Of a stretch of DNA of 14,974 nt, positions 1 to 8,174 are shown one piece after another. The position numbers and the translations under genes are program-made. The notes below the pieces were generated by a model that saw nothing but the letters and a program-made list of their open reading frames with translations, did no database searches and was not told where the DNA came from. Every line of letters starts with the position of its first letter. Position 1 is the first letter of the stretch. This DNA comes from Pleurocapsa sp. MO_226.B13 (lineage in GTDB: Bacteria; Cyanobacteriota; Cyanobacteriia; Cyanobacteriales; Xenococcaceae): contig JASJEI010000036.1 in the NCBI GenBank assembly GCA_030064795.1, positions 1 through 14,974 on the forward strand, in the 5' to 3' direction.

Positions 1-3000
1 GGCGATGCAGAAGGCGATACGATTTCAAACATTAAGAATTTAATTGGTTCGGATGAAGACGATACTTTAATCGGTGACGATCGCGATAATATTCTAGAAG
101 GTATTGAAGGTGATGACCTCGTACAAGGTAATGATGGCAACGATCGCCTTTATGGTGGTGAAGACGATGACACGATCGAGGGTGGTAGTGGTGCTGACTT
201 GTTACAAGGTAACGAAGACGATGATTATCTCAGTGGTGGCGCGAACAATGACACCATCTTTGGTGGTGAAGATGATGACACCATAGAGGGTGGTGGCGAT
301 CTTAACTTCCTCAGTGGGGATGCAGGGGACGACTCTCTAATTGGTGGTACGGTTAACGATACACTTCTGGGTGGCTTTGATAACGATACTTTATTTGGTG
401 ATGCGGGAATTGACACTCTCGATGGTGGTTCGGAAAATGACTTCCTCGATGGTGGTGAAGACAACGATCTGCTAACAGGTGCGACTGGTGATGATACCCT
501 GATTGGTGGAGAAGGCGATGACATAATTAATGGTGGTTTTGGCATCGATTCTCTGGCTGGAGGAAGTGGAGCGGATATATTTGAATATAATGAGCTTCAA
601 GACTCTACCCTAGATCGAGGCATCGATCGCATCGAAGATTTAGAAATTGGCAGCGATGTAGTTGCCGTCCCAGAAGTAATAGCGGGTACGGAAGTTCCTC
701 CACTTGGTGCTGTCGATAATTTAGATGAAGCTAGTATTGCTTCAGTATTAACAGATGATACCTTTGCAGCTAATACTGCGGTAACATTTACCGAGGGCGA
801 ACGCACTTTTCTGGCTATTAATGATGGTAATGATGGGTTTTCTGCTAGTAATGACGGACTGATTGAAATTACTGGCTTTAGTGGCGATTTAGCTGACTTT
901 TCCCTGGGAAACAGCAACCAGATAACCGATGTACCAACTCAGTCGGCAAGTTTACCAGATAGTTCTCTGCCTCAAACCGAAGTACCTTGGCAAAACGAGG
1001 AATTAGACCCCCAACAGATTTTTATCGAAGATGCCAGTCAGATTCAAGATGCGATCGCCAATGCTAACCCAGGAGATACTCTAATTCTTAAAAACGGTGT
1101 CTACGAAAACCTCAGCGTCTATCTCAACCAGTCAGGTATTACCTTCCGTCCAGAAACAGCAGGAGGAGTTACCATCACTGGTGATTCCGATATCTATATC
1201 GAATCAGATTATATTACCGTTTCTGGGTTTCAGTTTGATGAAATTACCTCTGGCGATTTACCAATAGTTCATTTTGTCGGTGCTAACTACAGTAGATTTA
1301 CTAACAACGCCTTCTCTGACACGGGAGTTGACCCTAAAGATCGCACCATCGTCGTTCAAACTGACTCGCGGTACAATCAAATCGATTATAATTTCATGGA
1401 TAATAATCTCTCCATTGGAATTGCAATTATAGGTACTCGTGATATTAGCGACAGTAGAGATAACGTCGAGCAGGTTTCTAATTGGTACAATCGTATCGAA
1501 AATAACTACATTAGAAACATTCCCTATCCTGGTGGCGATGTTAATGGCAGGGAAGCCATTCAGCTTGGGCAACTAATTAGCAACGAAGACTTAGGAGTCA
1601 TTGGACGCAGTGTAGTCGAGTCTAATCTGTTTGAGAATGTTGATTATGACCCCGAAGTCGTTTCGGTTAAAACCAACGAAAATATCGTTCGCAATAACAC
1701 CATTGATAGTAGCGAAAATGGTGGGTTAGTTGTCCGTGCGGGAGATGACAACTTAATAGAAGGCAATTTTATCTTCGATGCCCGTACTGGAATTCGCTTT
1801 AATGGTTCCGATAATCAAATAATTAACAATTATATCGAAGGAGGCGATCGCGGACTTCGTTACAATCCAACTGACCCCTCTACCAACGTTACCATCGCCA
1901 ATAACACCATTGTCAACACCGAAGAGTTTGGTATTATAGCCACTTTCGATGCTGGAACACCCGCTAGTGTCAACATTGATAATAATATCTGGCAAAGTAA
2001 TGATGGAATCTTAATCGACAGTTCCCTCAGTTTAGTCGAGGCATTTTGGAAAAACAACATCGTTTGGACAACAGAAGATGGAGAATTAGGGACGTTACCC
2101 CCCGCAGGAGTTACCGAAAACAACCCCTGGCTGGTCAACTCTGGCGGAATTGAGCGACTTTCTCCCAACAGTCCTGCGGTGGATGCTGGTATTTCCGTAC
2201 CAGGAGTTAATTTCGATATCGACAGACAACTAAGGAATAACCAAATCGATATTGGTGCAGATGAGCGATCGACAGCACCGATAAACAATCAACCCCTTAC
2301 CCCTAGTGAAGTAGGAGCGTTCTGGACAGAAGGAGAACCAGGCAAGAATTTATCTACTAATACGGGAGAAATTCTTTCAGGTAGCAGTAATAATGACTAT
2401 CTAGATGCTTCAGGGGGAAGAGAAAATCTACTTTTAGGTAGAGGTGGAAACGATGAAATTATCTTCGGCAAAAACAATATTGGTTTTGGTGGAGATGGCA
2501 ATGATTATCTAGAAGCCAAATATGGCACTAACAATTTCATCATCGGTGGTAACGGTAACGACCAAATTATCGTAGTAAATAACAATTTTGCTTCGGGAGG
2601 CAATGGCGATGACTTATTTGATGCCAAATTTAGCAGTGGTGGCAGTGTTCTGGTAGGCGGTAAAGGAAATGACGAATTTTTAATGGGTACAAACGATAGT
2701 ATATTTGGTGGTCAAGGTAGCGATCGCTTTTTCACCTATTTTGGTGGCAATAATACTATTACTGGTGGTGCTGGTGCTGACGAGTTTTGGCTTGCCAACG
2801 GTCAGATAGCTGATTCTCCCAATATTATTACCGATTTTGAACTAGGGACTGATGTTATAGGAATTAGTGGTTTAAACTTAACCTTTAGCAACCTCAACCT
2901 GATGCAAGAGGGAGAAGATACGATCGTCGCTGTCGGCGATACTCAACTGGCAGTTTTACAGGGAGTTAAAACTAATGACCTAAGTAAAACTAATTTTAGT

Positions 3001-3009
3001 TTCACCTAA
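1..3009 (+). CDS. RTX calcium-binding protein with PL6-like (chondroitinase B/alginate lyase) beta-helix domain, 5' partial
   Basis: The frame is open from base 1 with no plausible start, so the N-terminus lies outside the window; 1002 residues are visible. Residues 1 to about 190 are RTX nonapeptide repeats (GGxGxDxL style), rich in Asp and Gly, which bind Ca2+ and mark type I secretion substrates. Residues about 341-753 form a right-handed beta-helix opening with an ANPGDTLILKNGVY segment and ending in DIGADE. The pattern matches polysaccharide lyase family 6: GREAIQLG, then a Lys in SVKTN (K557), then an Arg in LVVRAGDDN (R579), equivalent to the catalytic Lys/Arg pair of chondroitinase B. 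The His that usually follows the Arg is Ala here. Residues about 780-930 are a second RTX block. The C-terminus, with NIITDFELGTDVIGISGL and a hydrophobic VAVGDTQLAVLQGV, resembles the usual end of cyanobacterial RTX proteins. Likely role: exported, Ca2+-dependent lyase acting on a uronate-containing glycan. The fold is clear; the substrate is not. Confidence 0.85.
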   Translation, partial: GDAEGDTISNIKNLIGSDEDDTLIGDDRDNILEGIEGDDLVQGNDGNDRLYGGEDDDTIEGGSGADLLQGNEDDDYLSGGANNDTIFGGEDDDTIEGGGDLNFLSGDAGDDSLIGGTVNDTLLGGFDNDTLFGDAGIDTLDGGSENDFLDGGEDNDLLTGATGDDTLIGGEGDDIINGGFGIDSLAGGSGADIFEYNELQDSTLDRGIDRIEDLEIGSDVVAVPEVIAGTEVPPLGAVDNLDEASIASVLTDDTFAANTAVTFTEGERTFLAINDGNDGFSASNDGLIEITGFSGDLADFSLGNSNQITDVPTQSASLPDSSLPQTEVPWQNEELDPQQIFIEDASQIQDAIANANPGDTLILKNGVYENLSVYLNQSGITFRPETAGGVTITGDSDIYIESDYITVSGFQFDEITSGDLPIVHFVGANYSRFTNNAFSDTGVDPKDRTIVVQTDSRYNQIDYNFMDNNLSIGIAIIGTRDISDSRDNVEQVSNWYNRIENNYIRNIPYPGGDVNGREAIQLGQLISNEDLGVIGRSVVESNLFENVDYDPEVVSVKTNENIVRNNTIDSSENGGLVVRAGDDNLIEGNFIFDARTGIRFNGSDNQIINNYIEGGDRGLRYNPTDPSTNVTIANNTIVNTEEFGIIATFDAGTPASVNIDNNIWQSNDGILIDSSLSLVEAFWKNNIVWTTEDGELGTLPPAGVTENNPWLVNSGGIERLSPNSPAVDAGISVPGVNFDIDRQLRNNQIDIGADERSTAPINNQPLTPSEVGAFWTEGEPGKNLSTNTGEILSGSSNNDYLDASGGRENLLLGRGGNDEIIFGKNNIGFGGDGNDYLEAKYGTNNFIIGGNGNDQIIVVNNNFASGGNGDDLFDAKFSSGGSVLVGGKGNDEFLMGTNDSIFGGQGSDRFFTYFGGNNTITGGAGADEFWLANGQIADSPNIITDFELGTDVIGISGLNLTFSNLNLMQEGEDTIVAVGDTQLAVLQGVKTNDLSKTNFSFT

Positions 3010-3060
3010 AGATAGAGCGATCGCGCTTACCAAATTTTTTCCCTCGCGATTGCACCCATT

Positions 3061-3180
3061 CGGGCATAAACGCTCCGCCCTAAAGGACTAGCCCTAAAGG
3101 ATTAGCTCCGCTTCCCTAAAGGACTAGCTTCGCGTCGCGCTCCGCGTCCTTCGCGTCGCGCACCGGCAAAGCCGATCGCC
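3061..3180. repeat. GC-rich interspersed repeat cluster (ccctaaaggactag and ttcgcgtcgcg units)
   Basis: Three copies of a 14-mer, ccctaaagga(c/t)tag, lie at 3078-3091, 3092-3105 and 3114-3127. They are followed by two copies of ttcgcgtcgcg at 3129-3139 and 3150-3160, separated by ctccgcgtcc. The block is far more GC-rich than its surroundings and has no coding frame. Such composite repeats are scattered through intergenic DNA of repeat-rich cyanobacteria (from memory). Their function is unknown. Confidence 0.75.
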
Positions 3181-3214
3181 AGCGTGTATTCACATTCAAT
3201 CTAATTTGTTAACT

Positions 3215-3379
3215 ATGAAACGCCCTAGTAATGTCATTCTAGCCTTTATCTCAATGTTAGTAGCTACTTTTGTAATTTGGATAGTATGGTTGATTGTTCT
3301 TCAAGCGACTCAATCTCCTGAAATCAAAATAGAAGAAGATTCTGAATCTCAACTAGACGATCGCTATAAGATCTTATAA
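3215..3379 (+). CDS. 54-residue single-pass membrane miniprotein, unknown function
   Basis: A short frame opens with ATG at 3215 (MKRPSNVILAFISMLVATFV) and ends with TAA at 3377-3379. Residues 7-29 form one strongly hydrophobic helix containing two Trp, preceded by Lys and Arg, so the N-terminus is probably cytoplasmic. The tail is acidic (IKIEEDSESQLDD). That layout is typical of small cyanobacterial membrane proteins and unlikely by chance in AT-rich DNA. I see no strong Shine-Dalgarno sequence. It lies alone between the RTX gene and the convergent ArsA operon. I do not recognise a family; it could be a regulator or an accessory subunit of a membrane complex, but nothing here shows which. 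Confidence 0.6.
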   Translation: MKRPSNVILAFISMLVATFVIWIVWLIVLQATQSPEIKIEEDSESQLDDRYKIL

Positions 3380-3418
3380 ACAAAGACACAAATCTTCGCA
3401 AGTCAGAAATCTAATTGC

Positions 3419-3480
3419 GGTGGGCATTAGGATATTATGCGTCACGTTAAATACACCTTTCAATGCCCACCCGACATTTT
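3419..3480 (+). repeat. 10-bp inverted repeat followed by T-run (terminator-like or MITE remnant)
   Basis: ggtgggcatt (3419-3428) pairs perfectly with aatgcccacc (3462-3471) across a 33-base spacer, and a run of six T follows closely (3477-3482). The long spacer is unusual for an intrinsic terminator. The ggtgggcatt...aatgcccacc arms recall small cyanobacterial MITE-like repeats. It may still end transcription of the 54-residue gene on the + strand. Nothing else is seen between 3380 and 3538. Confidence 0.5.
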
Positions 3481-3538
3481 TTGATTTTTACTTTATAAAT
3501 GCTCTCTCAACTAAAGAGCCAAAAAACAATTTGGCAAC

Positions 3539-4726
3539 CTAAACTTTAGCCAGATCTTTAAAATTAATTTTTAAATAATCTTCTTCCATTTTTGCTCCTG
3601 ATGGTTGGAGTGCTGCTAAAGCTTGAGGAAGGACTAAATTACGGCGATGATTACCAATTCTGACATTGAGTTCATCACCAGTTTTATTTAGCTGGATTTT
3701 TTCTTTAGGAATTCCTGGGAGATATAAGTGCAGACTATAACTTCCCTGCTCTTGAATTACTTTGATCGTGTTTTCTTTGTAGTAAACCTGAGTGGGATCT
3801 TCGTCTTGATATAAAATCTCTTTAAGCTTCTCTAGTGCTTCAATACCGCACATTTCTGTGGGAAACAGAGGAGCTTCTTTAACGGGGAGGGGATGAAAAT
3901 TGCTATAAATTTCCTGTTTATAGATATCTTGATTTGCTTTCCAACGCTGGAAGAAAGGATCGTTCACTTCGTTGGGAATGACTCGGTTAGCTACGACCAA
4001 ATCTGTGGCAACATTATACAAACTGAGATAGGCATGAGCGCGGAGAGATTCTTTGATCACCATCTTTTCAGGATTCATCACTAAACGTACCGAAGTCTTA
4101 GTGTTGTCGGTCAAGACCTTCTCTAAAGCTTCTATTTGCTCGTAAAATTCATAAGGAGCGTCCATCACCTCATTATCGGGTAAAGAAAAACCCGCGATCG
4201 GTTTAAAGAATGGTTCGACTAGGGGACGTAGGGCTGCGGACATTCCTTGAAGTGGCTTATAAAAGCGTCTCATATACCAGCCACCAACTTCAGGTAAACT
4301 CAGCAGTCTTAATGCTGTTCCCGTAGGGGCAGAATCGATAATCAAAATCTCAAAGTCACCTTCGTCATAGTGACGTTTCATTCTCACCAAACCAAAGATC
4401 TCATCCATCCCTGGCAAAATTGCTAACTCTTCAGCTTGGACACCATCTAAACCCCTTGCTTGTAAGACTTGAGTAATATAACGTTTAACAGACCCCCAGT
4501 TACCTTCCAATTCCCGTAGGGCATCAAGCTCTGCACCCCAGAGATTAGGGCGTACCTGTTGCGGATCGTGTCCCAACTCAAGATCGAAACTGTCTGCCAA
4601 AGAGTGAGCAGGATCGGTACTGAGTACCAGGGTTTTATAACCCAACTCCGCACAACGCAAGCCAGTTGCAGCAGCGACAGAAGTTTTACCCACCCCGCCT
4701 TTACCAGTCATTAAAATTACACGCAT
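3539..4726 (-). CDS. ArsA/Get3-family ATPase with C-terminal HSP20-like domain
   Basis: 395 residues. The deviant Walker A GKGGVGKT (residues 8-15) sits at the extreme N-terminus. DPAHSLADS follows as the switch I-type segment, and [16 protein letters not shown] as the switch II region. These define the ArsA/TRC40/Get3 branch of the SIMIBI NTPases. Residues about 318-390 ([18 protein letters not shown]...) form the HSP20-like beta-sandwich often fused to bacterial and chloroplast ArsA homologues. I see neither the CxxC of eukaryotic Get3 nor the Cys triad of arsenite pumps, so arsenite export is not supported; handling of membrane or hydrophobic clients is more likely. I chose ATG 4726 because the P-loop normally begins within 10 residues of the start. 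A TTG at 4750 would add eight residues. It is the last gene of a probable three-gene operon, 51 bases after the DUF2358 gene. Confidence 0.9.
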   Translation of the reverse strand: MRVILMTGKGGVGKTSVAAATGLRCAELGYKTLVLSTDPAHSLADSFDLELGHDPQQVRPNLWGAELDALRELEGNWGSVKRYITQVLQARGLDGVQAEELAILPGMDEIFGLVRMKRHYDEGDFEILIIDSAPTGTALRLLSLPEVGGWYMRRFYKPLQGMSAALRPLVEPFFKPIAGFSLPDNEVMDAPYEFYEQIEALEKVLTDNTKTSVRLVMNPEKMVIKESLRAHAYLSLYNVATDLVVANRVIPNEVNDPFFQRWKANQDIYKQEIYSNFHPLPVKEAPLFPTEMCGIEALEKLKEILYQDEDPTQVYYKENTIKVIQEQGSYSLHLYLPGIPKEKIQLNKTGDELNVRIGNHRRNLVLPQALAALQPSGAKMEEDYLKINFKDLAKV

Positions 4727-4777
4727 AGAAAGTTTAGATCCCCAATCCAATATATTTACATTGCTTAATCTTATTTA

Positions 4778-5209
4778 TTATTGTGACGCTTTTTGACCCG
4801 AAAAGAAATTTTGACGCAAAACATTCCAGGGAGAAATATGCCAATAATCAACGTGAGAAGCGATCGAATTGTCTCGATTTATCTTTAATTCACTCCAGCC
4901 AGGAATAGATAAACGAGGTTTCCAAGGTAAAGGAGGAGTCATATTCAGCGTCCACTCGGTTTTAATCTTTTCACCTTCTTTGGTTATATTATGGAGTTCC
5001 ATGTTGATATCACTAAAGAAATTACTCAAAAAGCCAATCATCTCCCGATACTTTTTTACTCCCCGAAATTCATTCAACGGATCTTTAAAGTAGACATCTT
5101 CGGCATAGATCTCAAAAGTCTGATTTTCTGGAAATCTCTGATAGTCCTCTCGTAAAATTGCTACCAGATCTTGCTGTTGATTGTTAATAGTTGATGGTTG
5201 ATGGTTCAT
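4778..5209 (-). CDS. DUF2358 domain protein (NTF2-like), unknown function
   Basis: 143 residues. From about residue 14 it matches the DUF2358 family, common in cyanobacteria and plastids: DLVAILREDYQRFPE, then YAEDVYFKDPLNEFRG, then FSDINMELHNI, then a C-terminal half with GWSELKINRDNSIASHVDYWHIS. The pattern is that of an NTF2-like cone fold. No enzymatic role is established for the family as far as I know. The first 13 residues (MNHQPSTINNQQQ) come from a low-complexity tract of ttgatggttgatgg type on the + strand, so this end is probably not part of the fold, although it carries the only good ATG. The gene precedes the ArsA-like ATPase on the same strand by 51 bases, which suggests co-transcription. 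Confidence 0.8.
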   Translation of the reverse strand: MNHQPSTINNQQQDLVAILREDYQRFPENQTFEIYAEDVYFKDPLNEFRGVKKYREMIGFLSNFFSDINMELHNITKEGEKIKTEWTLNMTPPLPWKPRLSIPGWSELKINRDNSIASHVDYWHISPWNVLRQNFFSGQKASQ

Positions 5210-5261
5210 AATTGTTTTTATGGACTAAGCATGGGTGTAAGCTATGTAATCGTAAATGTAG

Positions 5262-5289
5262 CAACTACAAACTACGAACTCCGAACTAC
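5262..5289. repeat. Four tandem heptamers (STRR-type repeat)
   Basis: caactac, aaactac, gaactcc and gaactac follow one another without gaps and end directly at the stop codon of the 189-residue gene. Heptameric short tandemly repeated repetitive sequences are a hallmark of cyanobacterial intergenic DNA. Confidence 0.7.
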
Positions 5290-5859
5290 TTAAACCTCAA
5301 CCTCCGACCACAAACGCTCTAACTGCATCTTCCAGGCTGCTAAAAACTGTTCTCTTTGAGCGGGGTCTTGATCTACACCACCCATAACTCCTTCTTGATA
5401 AAAACGGTCTATGGTTTGGTAGGTAGCTTCCAAACTTTGTCCTTGAGCTTTGGCCGCTTTAACTATTTGAATAATTTGCTTTTCAATTAATTGGTTGAAA
5501 GATCCTGATAGACCTTTTTCCACTAAGGATACTAGAGAGGTGATCGCACTTTCAAAATCTTCTGGGACTAGACTTTCTAAGCGATGATGAAATACTCCCC
5601 ACAAAACATTTTGACTAATGGCGTAACGGACTTCTTGGGTAGCATCAAAATTGTCTTCTAGTAACTGTGCTAATAAGGACTGGGCTTCACTGGCTGCTGC
5701 AATGGGAGTTAACAGTCTTAGCCAAGTACGATCTTCAGAAAGAATAACTAGCAGGTGAATCTGGGAGTTTTTGATTTGCCAAGCTTCTTCTACGTCGTGT
5801 TTAATATCTTCTGCGTTAAATAATCTTTCTAGAATAGGTGTTATTTCTGCTATTTTCAT
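5290..5859 (-). CDS. Conserved cyanobacterial-type protein of unknown function, 189 residues
   Basis: It starts at ATG 5859 (MKIAEITPILERLFNAEDIK) and ends with TAA at 5292-5290. No signal peptide, membrane segment or metal motif is visible. The N-terminal half alternates helices and strands (ITPILERLF, IHLLVILSEDRTWLRLLTPI, AQSLLAQLLEDNF, VRYAISQNVLWGVFHHRLESL) in a way that recalls small alpha/beta chaperone-like folds of the YbjN/CesT kind, though I would not assign it there. The C-terminal half is helical (FNQLIEKQIIQIVKAAKAQGQ...) and ends with Trp- and Glu-rich helices. It is probably the first gene of an operon with the DUF2358 protein (80-base gap) and the ArsA-like ATPase. It is divergent from tadA, with a shared AT-rich promoter region at 5860-5969. 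Confidence 0.75.
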   Translation of the reverse strand: MKIAEITPILERLFNAEDIKHDVEEAWQIKNSQIHLLVILSEDRTWLRLLTPIAAASEAQSLLAQLLEDNFDATQEVRYAISQNVLWGVFHHRLESLVPEDFESAITSLVSLVEKGLSGSFNQLIEKQIIQIVKAAKAQGQSLEATYQTIDRFYQEGVMGGVDQDPAQREQFLAAWKMQLERLWSEVEV

Positions 5860-5969
5860 TTTTTAACGTCTAAGTGGGTATGTTATTCTTTCTTAATTTA
5901 ACTTTAGTTTAATTGTTTTCTGCCAGCCAAGAATCTGTATTTTTATATATTTGCGAGAGATTATACTCT

Positions 5970-6530
5970 ATGAGCCAAAAAAAGCATGGTAAACCGCATA
6001 AGCGATCGCAGCACCGCACGATTAAACAAACTCTAGCCGAATTAAATTACGATACTTATCAAACTCATTGTCACTGGATTGAATACGCTCAGAAATTAGC
6101 CCAAACAGCAGGCGATCTAGGAGAAATACCTGTTGGTGCTGCGATCGTCGATGCTGAGGGGAAGTTAATCGCAGAAGCTGCAAACCGCAAGGAAAGAGAA
6201 AGAGATGCTACCGCCCACGCTGAAATTTTGGCAATTCGTGCTGCTAGTAAAGTCAAACAAAGTTTCTATCTTAAAGATTGTACTCTTTATGTCACCCTCG
6301 AACCCTGTCCCATGTGTGCGGGAGCGATTATTCAGTCGCGTCTGGGATTATTAGTTTATGGTGCTGACGAGCCAAAAACAGGAGCAATTCGTACTGTCAT
6401 CAATCTTCCCGATAGTTACTGTTCCAATCATCGACTCAAGGTATTGGCAGGAATCAAAGAAGAATCCTGTCGTCGCCAGTTACAGTCGTGGTTTAGTCAA
6501 CGTAGAGATAGTAAGATTGTTAGTGATTAG
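5970..6530 (+). CDS. tadA: tRNA-specific adenosine deaminase TadA
   Basis: 186 residues from ATG 5970. The enzyme deaminates wobble adenosine 34 of tRNA-Arg(ACG) to inosine. The Zn-dependent cytidine deaminase fold is clear: HAEIL gives the Zn ligand H83 and the proton shuttle E85, and EPCPMCAGAI supplies Zn ligands C113 and C116. GEIPVGAAIV precedes the motif and GADEPKTGAIRTVINL follows it, both standard for the family. An N-terminal basic extension of about 30 residues (SQKKHGKPHKRSQHRTIK) makes it longer than the roughly 165 residues of the E. coli enzyme; it could help tRNA binding. A TTG at 5913 would lengthen it by 19 residues, but ATG 5970 is the natural choice. The gene converges on fni with a 45-base gap that holds no clear terminator. 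Confidence 0.95.
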   Translation: MSQKKHGKPHKRSQHRTIKQTLAELNYDTYQTHCHWIEYAQKLAQTAGDLGEIPVGAAIVDAEGKLIAEAANRKERERDATAHAEILAIRAASKVKQSFYLKDCTLYVTLEPCPMCAGAIIQSRLGLLVYGADEPKTGAIRTVINLPDSYCSNHRLKVLAGIKEESCRRQLQSWFSQRRDSKIVSD

Positions 6531-6575
6531 TGGTTAGTTGTATTCCCTCGTTCCTCTGCCTTTTGACTTCACTGA

Positions 6576-7604
6576 CTAGTTAATTTTTATCAAAGACTGC
6601 GATCGCTTTAATTCTGTTAAATTCTTGTTTCCCGTACAGAACAAAACTGTTTTAATCTCGGCAATCAATAGTTCAATCAATTCATCTAAAGCAGCTTCTG
6701 ATTCCGATGCTGCTTGCAAAAAAGGAAAAGCCAAACCTGCCAAGTCTGCCCCTAATGCGATCGCTTTGGCTGCTTCCATACCATCCCGTAAACCTCCCGA
6801 TGCGATCAAAGGTAAATCTGGATAGTGCTGGCGAATCTGGACAATACAGTCGGCAGTGGAAATTCCCCAATCGGCAAAAGTCTTGCCTAGTCTGCGTTGT
6901 AGATTATTTTCTGCTCTTTGGCTTTCTACTTTTGCCCAGGATGTTCCTCCCGCACCAGCTACATCGATAACGGCTACTCCTGCATCAATTAGTTGTGTTG
7001 CCATTTTTGCGGAAATGCCGTTTCCTACTTCTTTGGCAATTACAGGCACATCTATTTGTTGACAAAGTTGTTTAATTTTAGCTAACAACCCTTTAAATTT
7101 AGTATCTCCGTTGGGTTGGATACATTCTTGTAAAGGATTGAGATGCAAAATCAGAGCATCTGCTTCTAGAATCTCTACTACCCGCAAACACTGCTCTAAG
7201 CCATAAGTATAGTTAAGCTGTACTGCTCCTAAATTGGCAAATAACATTGCATCAGGAGCGAGCGATCGCACGGCAAAGGTATGAGCGGTGTCGGGATTTT
7301 CGACTGCAATTCGTTGCGAACCGACTCCCATCGCCAGTCCATGTTTTTGGGCGGCGATCGCCAGACGACAGTTAATCGTTTTTGCCTTGTCCGTACCTCC
7401 TGTCATCGAAGAGATTAAGATAGGAGCATTGAGAGTCTTATTGAGAAATTCAGTACTCAAATTAACTTCGCTCAAGTCTAATTCGGGCAGACAAGAATGC
7501 TCAAAACGATACTTATCTAATCCATTGGTAAGATTACGAAACTGTACGTCGTCTTCTAGACAAATACGCAGATGATCGGCTTTTCTGGTTTGCGTATTAG
7601 TCAT
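6576..7604 (-). CDS. fni: Type 2 isopentenyl-diphosphate delta-isomerase (FMN-dependent)
   Basis: 342 residues, full length for the family. It interconverts IPP and DMAPP, the step that feeds carotenoid, chlorophyll-tail and quinone synthesis from the MEP pathway. Family motifs occur in order: RKADHL (from residue 7), SSMTGG (65-70, FMN site), GVGSQR (93-98), HLNPLQE (154-160, with the conserved Gln), KEVGNG (191-196), AGAGGTSW (216-223) and ASGGLRDG near the C-terminus for FMN phosphate. This is a TIM barrel and not the Nudix-type Idi. A GGAG Shine-Dalgarno lies nine bases before ATG 7604. The gene probably has its own promoter, because an intrinsic terminator separates it from the upstream gene on the same strand. 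Confidence 0.96.
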   Translation of the reverse strand: MTNTQTRKADHLRICLEDDVQFRNLTNGLDKYRFEHSCLPELDLSEVNLSTEFLNKTLNAPILISSMTGGTDKAKTINCRLAIAAQKHGLAMGVGSQRIAVENPDTAHTFAVRSLAPDAMLFANLGAVQLNYTYGLEQCLRVVEILEADALILHLNPLQECIQPNGDTKFKGLLAKIKQLCQQIDVPVIAKEVGNGISAKMATQLIDAGVAVIDVAGAGGTSWAKVESQRAENNLQRRLGKTFADWGISTADCIVQIRQHYPDLPLIASGGLRDGMEAAKAIALGADLAGLAFPFLQAASESEAALDELIELLIAEIKTVLFCTGNKNLTELKRSQSLIKIN

Positions 7605-7663
7605 CGATTTTTACTCCATATTAGTTAACCTCAATATCGTAATTGAATTTTTGTCATCTCCTG

Positions 7664-7705
7664 CAAAAAATCAAAAAAATGAGGTGAACTGTAATAATTC
7701 ACCTC
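7664..7705 (-). terminator. Rho-independent terminator of the 138-residue gene
   Basis: On the minus strand, gaggtgaa (from 7705-7698) pairs over 8 bp with ttcacctc (7688-7681) around a nine-base loop. It is followed by an interrupted T-tract (seen on the + strand as aaaaaatcaaaaaaa). It lies about 50 bases after the stop codon at 7758. Confidence 0.85.
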
Positions 7706-7757
7706 GTCTAATTGTTCTCACTAGCAGTATTAAATTAAAATTTAGCTGCCGATCGAG

Positions 7758-8174
7758 TTATCTTCTACCACGCATACCCTTAGCCATGTTGCGGAACATA
7801 TCCATGCCGTCATCAGATTGACGACGTTTTTCAGGGCTTTTTTGAGTGGACTGGAAACTTGTGGATGCAGGTGCAGCCTGGGGCTGAAAATTAGTTTGAC
7901 TAACCGCCGATCCTCCTGTAATTCCAGGTTGAGACTGGGAACTGGGAGTAGGACTGAAAACAGTATTGGCGGTGGTGTCTTGATTGGTGTTGCTTCCTTT
8001 GTAAAGATTTGAGCGATCTTCTAAGGAAGAAACTTCGTTTTCAATTGCAAAACCATCTTTGTTTTTTAGGGTTTTAGGAAAAGTTCTTCTGGTTCTTTTG
8101 CTTTTCCTCATGTAGTTGATGTCTCCCATAGTCATGGAATCATCAGGACTTAAGAAAAAATCTTTGTCTGCCAT
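7758..8174 (-). CDS. Small disordered, basic conserved cyanobacterial protein, unknown function
   Basis: 138 residues. Two recognisable blocks flank a disordered middle. The N-terminus contains MGDINYMRKSKRTRRTFPKT, a strongly basic segment. The C-terminus contains DGMDMFRNMAKGMRGRR. Between them, residues about 55-115 are Ser/Thr/Gln/Pro-rich without regular structure. Both end blocks look like conserved short linear motifs of cyanobacterial hypothetical proteins (from memory, no name assigned). There are no Cys residues and no membrane segment. The basic ends would suit RNA or membrane-surface binding, which is speculation. An AGGAG lies about 13 bases before ATG 8174, a little far. The gene is divergent from the 168-residue membrane-anchored protein and ends in a strong terminator. 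Confidence 0.75.
   Translation of the reverse strand: MADKDFFLSPDDSMTMGDINYMRKSKRTRRTFPKTLKNKDGFAIENEVSSLEDRSNLYKGSNTNQDTTANTVFSPTPSSQSQPGITGGSAVSQTNFQPQAAPASTSFQSTQKSPEKRRQSDDGMDMFRNMAKGMRGRR

Noticed and set aside
225..545. Minus-strand 106-residue Ser/Pro-rich frame
   Set aside because: It is the mirror of the Gly/Asp-rich RTX repeats and has no independent features.
1..560. CRISPR-like array suggested by regular repeats
   Set aside because: The periodicity follows the nonapeptide codons and the repeats are coding and imperfect, with no unique spacers.
199..3009. RTX gene beginning at TTG 199
   Set aside because: The same frame with RTX repeats is open back to base 1, so the TTG is internal and the gene is cut by the window edge.
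3539..4726. Arsenite efflux operon
   Set aside because: There is no ArsB, ArsR or ArsC nearby and no Cys triad in the ATPase.
6531..6575. Terminator between tadA and fni
   Set aside because: No stem followed by a T-run is visible on either strand in this short gap.
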